From Torymus aiolomorphi (taxonomy: Eukaryota > Arthropoda > Insecta > Hymenoptera > Torymidae), in NCBI GenBank assembly GCA_036365515.1, contig CM070873.1, positions 193,749,104 to 193,813,103 on the forward strand: DNA of 64,000 bases. Reading direction: 5' to 3'. The notes under the pieces were generated by a model that saw only the letters and a program-made list of their open reading frames with translations, ran no database searches and had not been told where the DNA came from. Both the position numbers and the translations under genes were made by a program. Position 1 is the stretch's first letter; each line of letters starts with the position of its first letter. This document shows, one piece after another, positions 22,426-35,550 of the stretch.

Positions 22426-23719
22426 CGAGGGTCATTTGATAAGTACCTAGCCTACAAATGAAAACACCAAAATTTTACAAAAAATAAAATTTATTTTTCA
22501 ATGTAGTCTCCTTTTAGTTGAATACACTTGGTCCAGCGGTGTTCCAATTTTTTTAACCCCGTTGAAAAAAATGTTTTCTCTTGGTTTGCAATATAGGCCT
22601 CCGTGGCGGCGATTATTTCGTTATTGGAGTGGAATCTCTTCCCGGCGAGCGAATTTTTTAGGTTCGATAACAAAAAAAAGTCGCATGGAGCCAAATCTGG
22701 AGAATACAGTGGATGGGGCAGCAGTTCGTAGCGTAATTCGACCAATTTAGCCGTAGCGAGTGCAGAAGTGTGAGCCGGTGCATTATCGTGGTGGAAAAGC
22801 ACTTTCTTTTTAGACAAATGGGGCCGTTTTTCTTCTAACACGGCGTCAAATCGGCTCAATAGTTCGGCGTAGTACTGTCCTGTGACCGTTTTGCCCTTCT
22901 CCAGATAGTCAATAAAAATCACACCTTGAGAATCCCAGAAAACAGTGGCCATCACCTTTCCGGCCGAATGGACCGTCTTCGCCTTTTTCGGAGCAGGTTC
23001 ACCGGGTAAGGTCCACTGTTTTGACTGCTCCTTGGTCTCTGGAGTGTAGTAGTGAATCCATGTTTCGTCGACGGTCACGTAACGACGCAAAAACTCTTTT
23101 GGATTGCGATTAAACAGCTCCAAACACTGCTCTGAACTGGTCACACGGATGCGCTTGTTGTCTGCAGTCAGCAAACGCGGCACCCACCTTGCTGACAGCT
23201 TCCTCATGCCTAAAATCTCATGTAGGATATGCCACACGCGTTCTTCTGAGATGCCTACTATTGCAGCTATCTCGTGCAACTTTAATCGGCGGTCTGACAA
23301 AACGATATCGTGTATTTTTGTCACGTTCTCCTCCGTAGTGGCTGTTTTCGGAGCACCTGGGCGTGGATCATCAAAAACCGACGTACGACTACGTTGAAAC
23401 TCGTTATACCAAAATTTAACGGTCGCCATCGAAGGAGAAGCATCCCCATACACTGCATCCAAGCGTTCTTTAATTTCACTGCGCGATTTCCCTTCCAAAA
23501 ACAAGAATCGAATCACCGACCGATATTGTTCTTTCTCCATTTTTTCAAAAATCAACGGACACATTTGCTTTCACACGCTCTCAAAAATAAACTACAACTC
23601 CGATCCGACTGAAATTTCGTCTGTAACCGTTTACAGGAAGATACTGCACTGTAGTGTATTTCTGGTGCGATAGTGGCACCATCTGGCGGTGAGGCTAGGT
23701 ACTTGTCAAATGACCCTCG
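22426..23719 (-). mobile_element. mariner element, copy 2 (apparently intact)
   Basis: 1294 bp with inverted termini starting 'cgagggtcatttga', and TA at 22424-22425 and 23720-23721. It encodes one uninterrupted transposase on the minus strand and keeps both termini, so it looks structurally autonomous. Confidence 0.93.
22491..23564 (-). CDS. mariner transposase (DD34D)
   Basis: 357 codons, or 349 from the second ATG at 23540, which fits the usual ~345-350 residues better. It acts in the nucleus as a DNA-cutting and joining transposase that recognises the ~28-bp inverted termini. Two helix-turn-helix regions lie in the N-terminal ~110 residues, and 'WVPRLLT' forms the linker. Catalytic Asp residues sit in 'VDETW', 'HHDNAPAH' and 'YSPDLAPCDFFL', with the last two in the 34-residue spacing typical of mariner. 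No frameshift or stop. Copy 1 (8462-9727) is a close but broken relative. Confidence 0.93.
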   Translation of the reverse strand: MCPLIFEKMEKEQYRSVIRFLFLEGKSRSEIKERLDAVYGDASPSMATVKFWYNEFQRSRTSVFDDPRPGAPKTATTEENVTKIHDIVLSDRRLKLHEIAAIVGISEERVWHILHEILGMRKLSARWVPRLLTADNKRIRVTSSEQCLELFNRNPKEFLRRYVTVDETWIHYYTPETKEQSKQWTLPGEPAPKKAKTVHSAGKVMATVFWDSQGVIFIDYLEKGKTVTGQYYAELLSRFDAVLEEKRPHLSKKKVLFHHDNAPAHTSALATAKLVELRYELLPHPLYSPDLAPCDFFLLSNLKNSLAGKRFHSNNEIIAATEAYIANQEKTFFSTGLKKLEHRWTKCIQLKGDYIEK

Positions 23720-24008
23720 TATATACATGTATGTAGAAAGAGTGAGCGAGGGAGTACGCGCGTGACGTCGTCGACGTTGCCGATCACTCGTATAAGTATA
23801 CATATCGCTGCCGTCGTCGTAGTCACCTTCGATTTACTACTTTTTACATAAAAAAATAACCCGCGGAGGTCATAGTATAACTGCTGCTACAATTCATCAT
23901 AGAGAAAAAAAATGCATCAGCAGTAAAAACAAGAATTTATAGAAGTTTCGTTTGCAAGATAGACAATGATCATAAAAGTGATCATACATATAAGTGTAAC
24001 ACATTTAG
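23720..24008. repeat. 289-bp segment shared (inverted) with 8173-8461
   Basis: Lies against the transposase-start end of mariner copy 2, as its partner does for copy 1. Includes two frames of no clear meaning. Confidence 0.8.
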
Positions 24009-24389
24009 AACGACTGCTTACATGAAATATGTGAACGTTACATGAGCCTTTTTTACGTTTAACAAGGTAATATTTTTTATTTGGTTAATAAATAAATTTT
24101 TCTGAAATTTAGAAAACTCTATTTTAATAGAAATTAATAAAATGTTAACAATGTTTGATTTACAGATTGGTGAAATACATGCTGCGTTTTTGAGAATGGT
24201 ATACACCATACAAACAGGAGGAAGAAAAATTCTCGACACCATGAACAATGAATAAAAACAATAGAACCTCAAGAACATTTTTGTGATACCTTCTTTGGAA
24301 AGCAGGTTTCTGTTACGTTCAGAAACACATCTCTGTCCTGTATCAATATTTTGACATACCAACAGTACTGGATCATTCTTCTGAAAAGT

Positions 24390-25216
24390 AGGGCTGCAAG
24401 CTGACGATGAACAAGGTAATGGATTCGTATTGCATCTTCTCTTGTGTTTAGTTGACGATTGCTTGAATTAAATCAGTGTGATTTTGAATTTTTTTGTTAA
24501 ACAGTTTAATTTGATGATGCAAATAAACATCCAGAGGCTAACAAAATGGTGTGGAATTTGAAGGTGTAATTGTCAGCATATATGATACTTCTCCTTGTTC
24601 ATTTTTGAAGTTCTGAAAAAGTTTTGCTTTTGCGTGTCCAATCCAAGAATCAACAATAATATGTACAGAATTTGCCAAGAGGTAAGCTTCCGCTGTTTTT
24701 TGTCATGTGTGCTCTAAAGTACAGTATACATTTACTCTATACTCAGACCCCATCTGATCTATATTTTCAACAAAATTTAGATTACAATCAGCTGCAATTT
24801 CTCTTATCTCTGCTTGAAAAATTGCCGTTGAAGTTTCAATTTCTTCTGCTGATATTCTTTCAATCTGATTAATATACTTTTTGACTCTTCTTTGAGTTCA
24901 TTCAATAATCCTTATCAGAAGTTTCTTCTGATTCTGGACTGGAATTAACTGTGCATATTTGTTCGCAATCATTTACTTCATTGCTTCCAATAAGCTCCAC
25001 ACTTTTAATTTTTACGCATTTAAAATTTTCAAAACAATGAATCACTAAATTGGTTATTTCCTCTCCTACTTTGTGTGCATTGTCAGATATGTGCCATTAA
25101 ATTCATCATAAATGAAGCCTTTACTTTTTAGAAGTTTAATACACTCAAAAAAACTTTCTATTATTAATAACCTTTTGAATCGTTCTAAAGTTTCAAAATC
25201 CTCCTCCATCCCCATA
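24390..25216 (-). pseudogene. Decayed DDE transposase (pogo/jerky-like)
   Basis: On the minus strand, conserved words can be read in order. These are 'NLNFVENIDQMGSEYRV' (first Asp region), 'IIVDSWIGHAKAK' (second Asp region) and '*PLDVYLHHQIKLF', whose relatives read I-Q-P-L-D-V-Y followed by an aromatic-rich stretch. Several stops and frameshifts break the frame. A possible start lies near 25209-25216. No intact termini were seen. Confidence 0.5.
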
Positions 25217-25810
25217 ATTTAAATAAAAATATAACAATATAAAAAGTAATAACAATTAATAATGAATTGTTAAAAAGCTTTGATCGCTATTCTATAAATT
25301 TAAAATGATTTAATTAAAATTACAGGTTACAGCACTCTTTTATCTACCAAACGTGAACTATCATTGATATAAGGGTACAGGTTGATTCAACACAGCTATT
25401 ATCAGTTTAGTAAACAGCATTCATTTATATACCTGTTTGTGTATAGCTTCACAAGAAAATTTAAAAGAGCTTGGTAGAAGAAGAGACACCAGATAACTAT
25501 ATTTTTTTTCTGTTACTACAGTTCATCGAGCAAAAAGAGCATCACTGGGGCAGTTTTTATCAGATAAGTATAAGTAACCTCAAAAATGTTGTGAGGAAAC
25601 TTATTTATTAACATATTATGGCTTACTTTTTATTTAAAAAATAGGTTTTTTGTGTGTTTTTTTTCTTCTTTCTAGGATGCGAGAGCAGCAATAGCATTGA
25701 GAAATTTATTGAAAAAAGAGTATTATGTGGATTTTAAAGATCAATCCTCTTAATTTATCATCAATAGATGAAGCTCCGTGATTTGATTTAATATTGGAGG
25801 TACAAAACAC
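25217..25810. other. AT-rich spacer
   Basis: No supported feature. Confidence 0.35.
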
Positions 25811-25815
25811 AAATA

Positions 25816-26101
25816 ATGGAAGTATCGCAAGAAATTGAATATATTCAGGTAATATAATTTTTGTAATGAATAATTTTATTTCATTCTTTATATTTTACAT
25901 AATTTATGTATATTGTAACAGTATAAACCATTGAATATATTTTTGTTGCAGCGAGTGAGGAGCTGGATTAGGAGGCAATATTGGAGAAGTGAACTTCTTC
26001 CTAAAAGAACTGGAAAGAGGTGCACCCGGAGTGAATTCGATTATCTTCGAGGAAAACTTTATAAGAGACTACATATGGCACAAGAAGGAAACAATAAATA
26101 A
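25816..26101 (+). other. Possible small two-exon open frame
   Basis: ATG at 25816 opens 11 codons to a 'cag|gtaata' donor at 25848/25849. A T-rich acceptor 'ttttgttgcag' ends at 25951. Joining them keeps phase and gives about 60 codons, basic in composition, stopping at 26099. No family recognised. It overlaps another frame (25989-26309), so at most one is real. Confidence 0.2.
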
Positions 26102-26309
26102 AGAAGGTATTTATACAATAGACGAAGTTCTAAATATGGAGGAGAGAAAGAGAAGATGGAAGTCGAGAGAAAGAGAAAGGATTAAGAAAGAAAGAAAAAT
26201 AAGAGAAGAATGGGAAAAGAAAAAGCAAGAGAGAGAGAGAGAGAGAGAGAATAGAGAAGGCCCAGAAGAAAAACCCGAGGAAGAAAGCGAAGAAGTGGAA
26301 GATAGATGA
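25989..26309 (+). other. Unassigned frame ending in a charged low-complexity tail
   Basis: The first half ('EVNFFLKELERGAPGVNSII') looks protein-like. The second half is a Lys/Arg/Glu run driven by GA-rich DNA, including (GA)n near 26229-26250. No domain recognised. It may be a remnant of a retroelement ORF. Confidence 0.2.
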
Positions 26310-27764
26310 AGAACACTTCACAGACAAATAAAAGTACACACACGCACACACGCTAGATAGGGACAAATGAGAAATGTATTTTTTATTTTTGTTATTCTTA
26401 ATAGTTACCTTACTTCTAAAGATAAGCAAAATATGTAATTTAATAGTTGTTTTTTTTCTATCAAAGAATATATATTATTTAGATAGGGACAACAACACGA
26501 ATATGAACACACACACACAAACCCCAAATAAAAAACCAAAGCGGAGAAAAACATTGGACGAAGATCCAAAATATATTTTTTTTATATTTTTGTAATATGA
26601 ACAAAAGTTCAATAAAGCACTTATATTATTATTATTGTTGTAGCGCAAACACTGGTGAAAGGGAAAATACATTGAATATTGTTTAAATTCTTTAATGTCT
26701 TTAACTTTTTTCTAGGAAAGCGATGGGGTTTATAACTCCACAGAGCTTTATTATGTGGTATTACCAACAACTTCTGTAAGTTTTAGGGAAATTGTTGTTC
26801 CGGAAGCCTGAGCCTCTCTAGTTAGTATAATAATCTTTTATAGTACAATTTTATACATATTTAAGGTAGTTATATCTCACGATATAGACCTTCAAGAAAA
26901 TAATTTTTATTTTTATATAATATCTGATAATATGAGGAATTACAGATGTTAAATGTTTCGAATTTTTTAAATTTTAATTTAATTTTTATGTTCAAAAACT
27001 TATTTTCTTTGAATAATTATCTAAAGATCTGCCGTTTACAAATTTTAAAAGAATCAGATGTAAGAAGAAAAAATTCATCGTTATTTTAAAAAATGCGGTA
27101 GAATATTATGATTATTTCAGAATTTTTAATCAGTGGATAACTAGATACTTGATAAACAAGTAGTAAACATAAAAATAAATCCAAAAAGGAGCCTACGAGG
27201 GAAGAGCAACGATATGCGTTCATTTCGTGCCCCCCCCCCCGCCGGTAAAGTATGAACCACTGAAATTATTGCGCAAGATAAATAAATAACTCCAAATGAA
27301 GTAATCACTATTTTATTTACTACTTGATAAACAATGTAAGCTACTGCTCTGCCAGACATCTTTTTGTTATCAAAAATAGAAATAAATCCAAAAATACTAA
27401 TTTTGTCTTTTGAGGTTATGAACGCAATTCACCATTATTATTTACTTTCCATTAATTTAATACATAATGTAATTAGACGATTTGTAAAATTGAAGTACAT
27501 TAATTCCATTTTATTTCAATTATTATTATATAATATAATTTAGAATTTTATTGTACAAAAGTATAATCATAGCGCCATCTAGTATGGTTTATGAAAACAA
27601 TATAACGTAAACAAACATGGGGCGTCGGAGTAAGGTTAGGTTAGTATGATTGCCACCATGCGTATTCTGATAGTGGTATAGTAGTTCTGCCAACCTTCGA
27701 TCAAAAGTATCATCAAAAGTTAAATTGTAGAAAATAATAAAATTATACTTTTTGAAGAATTTCA
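26310..27764. other. AT-rich region without supported genes
   Basis: Contains CA and C-run microsatellites (for example about 10 C near 27231-27240). Short frames only. Confidence 0.35.
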
Positions 27765-27985
27765 CAAAAAGAAGAACGTCAGGCGCTCACAAATTCTATT
27801 TTGAGAAGGTGTGCCAAATTTCATGGAGATCCCATGTATATTCGAGCTTATATCCATGTTTTAGATAAAAAATGTGACTAGAACATGAATAACTCAATGA
27901 CAGTTATCATTTCAGTTCTGAACCTTTGGCATAATAATCTTTAAAGAATTTTCGAGCGCCTGACGTTTTTTTTTTGTCATAAAAA
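27765..27985. repeat. Inverted repeat with ~25-bp arms
   Basis: 'aagaacgtcaggcgctc' near 27771 pairs with 'gagcgcctgacgttttt' near 27954, about 165 bp apart. MITE-like. Confidence 0.5.
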
Positions 27986-28738
27986 TTGTTGTTGATTTAA
28001 TTATTATTTAATATATAGAATGTTACCGATGTATCGGTAACGTAGGGATTTACACTTGAGTATCACATGGCCTTAAGTATAAAGTTTCCAATAAAAGTTG
28101 AAGTACTAAAAGCTATTTCTAAAACATTAACTCAACTGTCACACGTATTATTCAAAACTTTTAAAAACTGATTTAAAATACTTTTACTTATTATAATACA
28201 CTAAATGTTTACTGCAAAATCCGTTGGAAACAATGAAAATTAAGAACAATACTTTGTATAGAAAAGGTGCTGATTAGCTGATGCTGATATCACAGTCCCT
28301 CTATATAAAATGCAACCAGACATGTTCGGCGCCATGTTGATTTTTTCTCGAAAATCTCGAAGTATATCTCGAAAATCTCGAATCGCGTCAATTGCGTCTG
28401 CTAAAGTTAGAGGGACTAGAGTTTTAAATGCGAACTAGATTAAGTTTTGAATACAGATATTGTAGTAATATGTAAATTGTATTTTGTATTATGTTGATAT
28501 ATTGTTGTATATTACATTATTGTAATTATTGCATTTGTAATATAATAATATTAAAGAGGCGTATACATTCAGATGTTGCGTCGTGTTGCATGCGCAGAGA
28601 TGCAACGTGACTATGACGCGCGTCATAAGACGGTCATGCGACCGTCTTAAGACCGTCGAAAATATGAAGCAAATGACCATACTTTGTCAAGTTCCTGATG
28701 ACGCTTATCGCTATTTTAACAGATTTGATATTGATAAA

Positions 28739-29079
28739 TGTAAGAGATATGCTTCAAGAGCACGCAACGTAGCAGGCCGCTACGCCTTACACACACAGCG
28801 AGGAGCTGGCGTTGTATGCCAGCGACTATGGGAGGGCGCCACGTCTCAAGCAGAGCAGCGCAGCGGACAGCCAGCCTTCTTCCCCTCTACCCCGCTCACC
28901 TACCACATGAGAGCGCGAGTGACGCCGCTCTCTCTCTCTCTCGTGCCGAACGCCGAAGGAAACGGACGCATCGCTTTCGCTACACCCTGTGCCACAAAAA
29001 ACCTACTCAGAGTCTCAATAAACAGATACATTGTTTTATATAGTTTTTTGGCCTCTTCATTTACATACCCAATCCAACA
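28739..29079 (+). repeat. copia 5' LTR (341 bp)
   Basis: Starts TGTAAG and ends CCAACA. It includes a (CT)n run near 28930 and a polyadenylation-type AATAAA near 29017. A TATA-like 'tttatatag' sits at about 29035. It would drive transcription of the element. Confidence 0.93.
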
Positions 29080-29093
29080 GGTTATAGGCTCAG
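29080..29093 (+). other. Primer binding site (internal initiator tRNA-Met type)
   Basis: 'ggttataggctcag' directly follows the LTR. It matches 12 of 14 bases of the sequence complementary to the anticodon-arm region of initiator tRNA-Met, used by Drosophila copia as a half-tRNA primer. Confidence 0.7.
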
Positions 29094-30026
29094 CCACGCT
29101 GTTTTTTTGGACGGACTCAGAAGAAAGGTGGTAAGTACCTGAGTTTTGCGAGGCTAACCTACAAGCGCGGCCATGTTGAGTTTCTGACCGCATGGCAGTT
29201 TTTTTTTCAGACGCGAGTTTTTTTCAGACGAGCTAGTTAACGTAGAAGCGATTAATTTAGAATACGCGACAAATAGCTCTCTTGCATTAGAATAAATAAA
29301 ATAACTAAGACTAACTAAATAAATTTAACATTAAGTATTCAGAATAAAATCTATTAAGAAGCAAAATCAGACGAGATTTTGACGGGGCGTGTGGGGTTTT
29401 TTTAAGAATTGTGGTGCGCGCGTGAGAATCAATTAAGTGAGATGTGCATGTGGATCCAGGTTTAAACAACTTCATGTGAAAAATTCAGAAATTCGGAGGG
29501 AGTGCGAAAAATCGCTGTGACGTACATGCTGTGTGCACGTACGGACGCGCTCGCGCGGTCGAGCCGCGAAGAGAAAACCAGACGCCATTTTGTCTCAAAT
29601 AAGTATTTTCTCTTAGACGGGCGCGCACACGCACACATACACAATTCTCAGAAGTAAATTCAGACGCGAGATAAAACACTGTAATGACGACATAAGGCGT
29701 AGAGGATACTGCCGTGCAGAGAATTCTTGCCTTCATGTAAAGTTGTTGCAACCTTGTGAATTATCGGGACTGTGTAAGTGCACGGCCAACTCTCTGACAC
29801 TATTGGCGTCATTGCTGTGCGTGACGTCACGATCGGAGGGAGCACGAGCGCGGAAACGATACACACGGGAGTAACGACTAGTTTCAAACTTACTAGACTT
29901 GCTGTACGGTCTAGTACGGGGAGAAGCAATAATACAACTAAATAGATAAAAGATATTATTTTATACAGAATAAATATTTGGCATTCCAGAATCAAGAAGT
30001 TCAGAGGTTAAGAAGAGATACACAGA
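29094..30026 (+). other. copia 5' untranslated leader
   Basis: About 930 bp without a conserved frame. It is GC-richer around 29500-29650. TCAGA occurs 9 times here (13 times up to 30450), far more than its AT-rich composition predicts. Confidence 0.6.
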
Positions 30027-33000
30027 ATGTCAAGCAGAGGAGACAAAACACCAGAGAGAGACACTCAGCCCGGAGACGTACAAAGTAATTTGTTTTAATA
30101 TATATATATATAAATATTAAAATATAAATAAATAATTACCTCCATCTCACATTAAATAAAGTCATTTACACAGTGTAACAAAAATAATATTAATATATTA
30201 CGATTATTATAAAGAAAACATAACGAAATTAATATTGATATTATTCAGAACAGAATGTAAATAATTAATATAAGAGAATCAGAATACAGATCTGTAAAAT
30301 TGTTCTTTAATTCAGATTATTCAGAAAGACCAAATATTTATAAGAATAATTATTTACATGTAAACAGACGAGAACACAACATCTCCACACACGCCGCCCG
30401 GTCTACCACACCCTCCACCAATAAAGCCGTCAAAGAGAGCGAAACATGACGTGGATGTGTGGTTTCGCGCAATGAAAGAAAATCATCAAGAAATGAAGGA
30501 GATGATGGCAAGCATGAAAGCTTTGATGGAGGGACAACAAAAACTTATGGAGACGATGCTCGAGGTGGAAACGGCGAGAATCAGACGACTAGAGGTACCT
30601 CAACCCATCCATAATTCCACCACCGTAATCCCAGATGAAAATACTAATTCAGAATCAGAGAATAACAATACACAAACACCTCAAAACAGCATGATAGTAG
30701 AAATAAATGAAACCTTTAAAAACTTAACTCAGACGTTAGAATCGAATAAAAATAATCAGAAGGTTAACATCAAAAGAGATTATAAATTAACACAAAAGGT
30801 AGTTTTAAATGTGTGGTTAGATTACCTCTATTCAGAATTAAGAACAAATGAATTAATGGACATAGTTGATGATAATATACAAACACCAACAAATTTAACA
30901 GAAAAAGAAATAGAAAAGAAAAAATTAGTAGTCAGAGATATCATCATAAATCATTTGGACGAATACTATCACAAGAAAATTTTGAACTTAAAAGATCCCA
31001 AAGAAATTCTAATTAAAATCAGAGAATCCAGAAAAGTAGAAGCAAACATGACAGCTTCCTCAGTCAGGGCTCAATTGTATCGTCTAAAAATAAATAAGAA
31101 AGAAAAGATAAACGAATTTTGTGATAGATTTGATACAATTATAAGAGAGTATGAGAGTTGCGATACAATTGTGCCACTTTCTGAGGAAGAGAAAAGATCA
31201 GCCTTTTACCAGGCGGTTTCATGCGATAACTCTGAACTTCGTTCAGCCTATCTAATCAGAAGACAAACTGACAATAAAGAAATGACCTTAGAAGAAATAA
31301 AATCATTTCTTTTACAGCTGGAAGCAGAGAAGAAGAGCTCAGAGGAAACCAGAGGTCCCAGAGCGAATTTAATTCAGAGTACACCAGAGTGGCAGTCAGG
31401 GCCGCATGCAAAATGCTTTCGGTGTAATCAAAGGGGGCACATAGCACCGAACTGCCCGTTGAAGGCGCAGAACAGATGGTTCTGCTACTACTGCAATGCT
31501 GAAACCGACCACAAAGGCACTAACTGTCCCAACAAGGGGACAGTGCAGGCACCCAGAAGGTTTGATAACAATTATAATAAAGATTATACCACACAGAACA
31601 AAACAAACAATTACACACAACTCAGAGGTAATAAACATATCAGAGGGAGAGGTAATAACAAAGGCAGAGGTGTTGCTATAAGAGGTGGTGGAAAGGGAAA
31701 TTTCAGAAATAGGGTTTTTAAAAGAGGTAGTAATCGAGGCCCGAGAGGTGCGTCACAAAACACCGTAAAGCAAGGAGCAGCAGCGTATATAGCAGGTACG
31801 ACTAAAGATTTTAATAAACTAAAAACTCAGACACAGATAGCGTTCATAGCAGACTCAGGTGCTACCGATCACATTGTAAATAAGGGTATAATATTGAGCG
31901 ATTTTAAAGAATGCACGGGAGAGGTAATCAGAAGCGCGAATAAAAATGATTTGGCAAATATAGAAATAGACGGAAAAGGAAATTTAATTGTAAGATCAAA
32001 TATTAATACAGATGAAATAATTATTTTGGAAAATGTAATATCAGCAGAAAACATATCAGAGAATTTAATCTCACTCAGACGCTTTGCAGACGTAGGTTTA
32101 GGAATTTACTTAGATGATGAAATCTTAAAAATCTTTGATAAAAATACAAATGCTGAATATATTACAGGGAAGTATGAAAAACCAAATTGGATAATAAACT
32201 TAGAAGTAGAAAAACAAAGAAATAGTAACAATGTAAATTCAGATTACGGAAAATATTCATGCATGGCTAGGTTCGTAACTTTGGACGAGTTTCTGCAACA
32301 ATCTCAGACGGATGTCATGAACTTAGACTCAAACAAAGTATCAGAAGAGAATACAAAGATACTTGAGACAAGCACATCTGAGATTGGGAGAGAGAATCGA
32401 GAAAAACTCGTTCAAACAAAATCAAATATCAGAGGCCCTCAAACTAGCGACTTCGATTTAGATGAAAGAATTTTAAACAGAAAAATACATAACCTAGACA
32501 ACATGAGCATAAATGAGTCAATGGAAATTTTGGAATATAATGAAAAATCAGAGGATAACAAAAAGAGCAAGTTGAATGAAGGTATGCTATGGCATATCAG
32601 ATTAGGTCATGCTTCTTTAGGTTATCTCAAACAGATGCAAAAATCAGATGAAAAACTAAAAAGAATTAAATTTGACAAAGATATTATGGATTGCGAAGTG
32701 TGTATCATGGCGAAGATGGAAAAATTACCTTTCTCAGAAGACAGAACCAGAGGATCCAGACCCTTGGAAATAATACACACGGACACAATGGGACCCATAA
32801 AGCCAGCTTCATTTCCTGGTGGGAACAGGTTTATAATAGTGTTTATAGATGATCACACGAGATTTGCTAAAGCATACTCTGTGAAACATAAAAATGAGGC
32901 TGGGGATTGTCTAGAAAAATTCCTAATAACAATGAGAAATCTATTAGGCAAAGATGAAAAAGTCTGTTATATCAGAGCAGATAATGGAACAGAATTCATC

Positions 33001-35550
33001 GGAGGAAAATTTCCAGAAGTAATGGAAAAAGAAAAGATAGAGTATAATGTAGCACCACCACACACACCCGAATTAAATGGAACTGCAGAAAGATTTAATA
33101 AAACGCTACAAAATAAAATCAGAGCTTTAATGATCGATTCTGGCTTACCAGAAACCATGTGGATATTGGGAGTAGAAGCTGCAGTTCACTTGTACAATAG
33201 AACACCACATAAGTCGTTAAACTCAGAAACTCCAATAAAAATGCTAACTCCAAAAGGTAAAAATCACTTAGAGAAAATCAGAAGATTTGGATGTATAGCA
33301 TATGCCAAAATACCACTAACCGAAAGGAAGTTCTCGGAGAGAGCAATTAAAGCTATAATGGTAGGGTACTCGCCAACAGGCTACGTCCTCTGGCATCCTT
33401 CAACTGGAAAATTCCTTCACTCCAGACATGTCAGATGTAATGAGAAACTGGTTTATAAAGATATCTATAAATATAATTCAGAAGAGAACAACAAATCAGA
33501 AGAAACAGAAGAATCTAAGGATCCAGAAAAAGGAATAGTACCAGTACACTCAGAAGAGAAAGAAACTCAAGCAGAAGAGATACAAGAAAATAAACCAGAG
33601 GAAAAACAATCAGAAAAGAAACAAAAAGATGAAATGCCAAAGAAGAGAAAAGCAGAAAACAAAGAACCAGACAACTCAGAAGCAAAGAAACGCAAACAAC
33701 CTGGAAGAAATGCGAAGACCATGGAAAACAGAGAAAAATACATAGCAATCAGAAGAACCCAAATAACAAAACAATTAGAGGATACAAGCTTAAAATTAAA
33801 CAATAAAGTAACAACATCAAATCTTGAAACAACAAGCGATAGAAACAATTCAGAGGATGAAATCAGACATGCTTTTATTGCAACCATCAATAAAGATCCA
33901 ACAACATACTCAGAAGCTATGGAATCAAAAGACAAAAATAGGTGGTTGGAAGCTATAAATGATGAAATAAAATCAATGGAGGAAAACAGAGTATGGCAAT
34001 TTGTTGATAGACCCTCTACAACAAAGGATGGCAAGAAGGTACACATAATAGATTCGAAATGGGTCTTCAAAAGGAAGACAGGAGAGAAAGGTGAAAATGT
34101 GTACAAAGGCAGATTAGTAATCAGAGGCTTCAAAGACAGAAATGTATATGAATTGAAAGAGACATACGCATCAGTATCCAGATTAGCGATAATCAGAGCG
34201 GCGTTAGCCATAATAAATAAATACGACCTAGAGGTATTTCAGATGGATGTCAAAACCGCTTTTCTGAATGGAATACTGGAAGAGGAGATATACATGGAGA
34301 TTCCAGATGGTATAAACTGTGATGCAGAAATCAGAAGAACAAAAGTATGCAAACTACAGAAAGCTCTATATGGTCTGAGAATCAGTCCAAAAAGATGGAA
34401 TGTAAGGTTTTCAGAAGAAGCACTAAAACTAGGATTGGAAAAAGACATAAATGAACCATGCCTGTTTACCTGGAGAAAAGATGGAAAAGGAGTTATGTTA
34501 ATTCTATACGTAGATGATATACTACTAGCAGGTGATGACAAACAAAAATTAGAAGAAATCAGAGAAAAACTAAGTCTTGTATTTAAAATGAAAGACTTAG
34601 GAGAACCAGAGAACTTCTTAGGAATGAGAATAATCAGAGACAGACAAAATAAAACCTTGGCATTAAAACAGACAGAATACACAGAGAAAATCTTGGAAAG
34701 ATTTAACATGACAGAATGCAAAACTCAGAGAACACCCATGGTGACAAGACAAGTTAAAAATAGAGAACTCAGAAGTGAAGAAAACTCGAACGAATCAGAA
34801 GAACCAAAAATAAAAACCAAAGCACCATACAGAGAAGCCATTGGAAGTTTATTATATCTGGCAGGAGCTACGAGACCAGATATCGCATTTGCAGTCAACT
34901 ATTTATCCAGACGACAAGTAAATCCAACAGAAGAGGACTGGAAAGAAGTAAAAAGAATTTTCAGATATCTCAAAGGAACTTCTGATCTTGGGTTGACATA
35001 CAGAGCAAAAGACGAACACCTAACGGCTATGACAGATGTAAGCTTTAGAGATTGTTCAGATTCATCTTCCACAGGTGGTTATATAATAAAACTATTTGGT
35101 GATACAATTATGTGGAGAAGCCATAAACAGACGTATGTGACACTGTCAACTTGCCAAGCAGAGTATCTTGCCATGAGTGATGCATGTCAAGAACTTGTAT
35201 CGTTAGATAAAGCAATCAGAGATATAACAGGCAAAACCATGTATCCAGTCACAATATGGTGCGACAATAAGTCAGCTATTGATTGCACTCAGATGGATGG
35301 CAGTCACAAACTGAAAAACTTTGATGACGATCTAGAAACTATCAGAAGTAACTTAGAAAATAGAGAAAAATCAGGGAGTAAAAGTCATATGGCAGTCACT
35401 CACGGTGACTATATAAAGTCATGTGTCTCAGAAGGAAAAGTAACAGTCAAATGGGTTTCTACTAAAGAAAATGAAGCAGACATAATGACTAAACCACTTC
35501 CCTTTGATACTCATAAATATTTAAGAGATAAAATAATGAATTCAGAATAG
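30027..35550 (+). CDS. copia Gag-Pol polyprotein, with a probable intron at 30085-30367
   Basis: The main frame is uninterrupted from 30364 to TAG at 35548. Its first in-frame ATG is 30472, but a better N-terminus comes from ATG 30027 with a donor at 30085 and acceptor 'acatgtaaacag' ending at 30367. Phase is kept, for about 1746 residues. Domains by position: Gag with UBN2-like region (30770-31330); two CCHC knuckles (31414-31530, 'CFRCNQRGHIAPNC' and 'CYYCNAETDHKGTNC'); Gly/Arg-rich stretch; aspartic protease ('DSGATDH' about 31851); integrase zinc region (32590-32720) and D-D-E core ('HTDTMGP', 'RADNGTEF', 'NGTAERFN'); RT ('QMDVKTAFLNG' about 34240, 'YVDD' about 34507); RNase H ('AMTDVSF', 'CQAEYLAM', 'WCDNKSAI'). 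All key catalytic residues are seen. The intron is inferred. Confidence 0.93.

Noticed and set aside
24018..24362. 114-codon minus-strand frame as a gene
   Set aside because: Located just downstream of the decayed DDE transposase and partly in the 289-bp repeat's edge. Composition is Leu/Ile/Phe-rich from AT-rich DNA and no domain was seen.
33515..34721. Long minus-strand frames opposite the copia gene
   Set aside because: Antisense shadows of a strongly biased coding sequence. The plus-strand frame has full domain support.
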